Source: Setomelanomma holmii (taxonomy: Eukaryota; Ascomycota; Dothideomycetes; Pleosporales; Phaeosphaeriaceae). From it: 13,593 nucleotides of DNA. Where the stretch lies: the NCBI GenBank assembly GCA_010015745.1, contig ML978432.1, forward strand, positions 1 through 13,593, given 5' to 3'. The notes beneath the pieces were generated by a model. The model made no database searches and was not told the origin of the DNA. It saw nothing but the letters and a program-made list of their open reading frames with translations. A program made the position numbers and the translations under genes. This document shows, one piece after another, positions 13,342 to 13,593 of this stretch (the stretch's first letter is position 1; each line of letters opens with the position of its first letter).

Positions 13342-13593
13342 GGACACCATCCAGGCTCTAATGCGTCTATTGTTAGCATTTTACGAGCAGCTGGGGTCTT
13401 GATATCCGGGTTGTCCGTCATCTATGCTCTCACACACCTGCTGATCATGACCACACGCTAGACAAGACCGTCACAACAGGATTCTTAGTAGCAAACTCGG
13501 GTCCATACACTACCATCCCACAGGATCCGTGTTGCACCCCTGGAGCTTCTTCCTGCGGTTCTGCAGCCGCTGTTGCCGAGCCCCATATTCCAG
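13342..13593 (+). pseudogene. Amidase-signature protein, partial and frame-disrupted
   Basis: The first segment, GHHPGSNASIVSILRAAGVL (ends near 13401), matches the amidase pattern NAxVVxxLRxAGAxILGKT. About 60 nt later, in another frame, DKTVTTGFLVANSGPYTT then PCCTPGASSCGSAAAVA runs to the window edge. In amidase-signature hydrolases this is GKTVTTEF ... RTPGGSSSGSAAAVA, which contains the cis-serine of the Ser-Ser-Lys triad. Here GGSSSG has become GASSCG and the preceding Arg is Cys. No standard donor/acceptor pair restores both segments and the conserved Lys-Thr, so a frameshift or an unusual intron separates them. The nucleophile region lies beyond the window. It is a decayed or strongly diverged amidase. 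Upstream exons were not found. Confidence 0.5.

Overview
The window looks like nuclear DNA of a filamentous ascomycete (Pezizomycotina). The one clearly intact gene has short 55-58 nt introns with GTAAGT/GTAATT donors and CTAAC/CTAAT-type branch points. The recognisable relics belong to families that are expanded in such fungi: AAA ATPases, casein-kinase-1-like kinases and APH-type phosphotransferases. A Ty1/copia polyprotein lies in the middle. Several relics carry in-frame stops, some of the C-to-T or G-to-A type expected from repeat-induced point mutation. I cannot name the species. All family calls are from reading the sequence; no search was run.

Layout. 1-2.7 kb: a small membrane-protein ORF broken by one TAG; three similar promoter-like modules (about 441-494, 1483-1578, 1753-1836), each followed by a start codon; two unrecognised small ORFs; and a 220-residue fungal-type protein of unknown function (1885-2547). 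2.7-3.9 kb: no identifiable gene, GC-richer, with small repeats. 3.9-4.4 kb: minus-strand fragments of a phosphotransferase-like protein and of the end of a casein-kinase-1-like catalytic domain. 4.4-8.4 kb: a copia element cut off at its 5' end. It keeps integrase, reverse transcriptase and RNase H in one open frame but has no gag, protease or 5' LTR; a 3' LTR is only a candidate. Its linker carries a duplicated module that reads like TATA box, pyrimidine-rich leader and ATG. 8.7-9.5 kb: a decayed minus-strand fungal AAA-ATPase N-terminal region. 9.5-10.2 kb: a minus-strand ORF ending in a RING-H2-like Cys/His cluster. 10.2-10.7 kb: a plus-strand ORF with a C-terminal membrane segment. 10.8-12.4 kb: a complete three-exon cytochrome b2-like FMN dehydrogenase (497 residues, minus strand). 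12.4-13.3 kb: intergenic, with a perfect 18-bp-arm hairpin between 8-bp direct repeats. 13.3 kb to the end: a partial, divergent amidase-signature protein running off the window.

How the parts relate. I see no operon-like or pathway unit. The region reads as an accessory, transposon-associated gene graveyard beside one well-preserved oxidoreductase. The most unusual structures are the copia ORF running open into antisense kinase DNA, the duplicated leader-like module inside the copia linker, the three repeated promoter modules, and the flanked hairpin.
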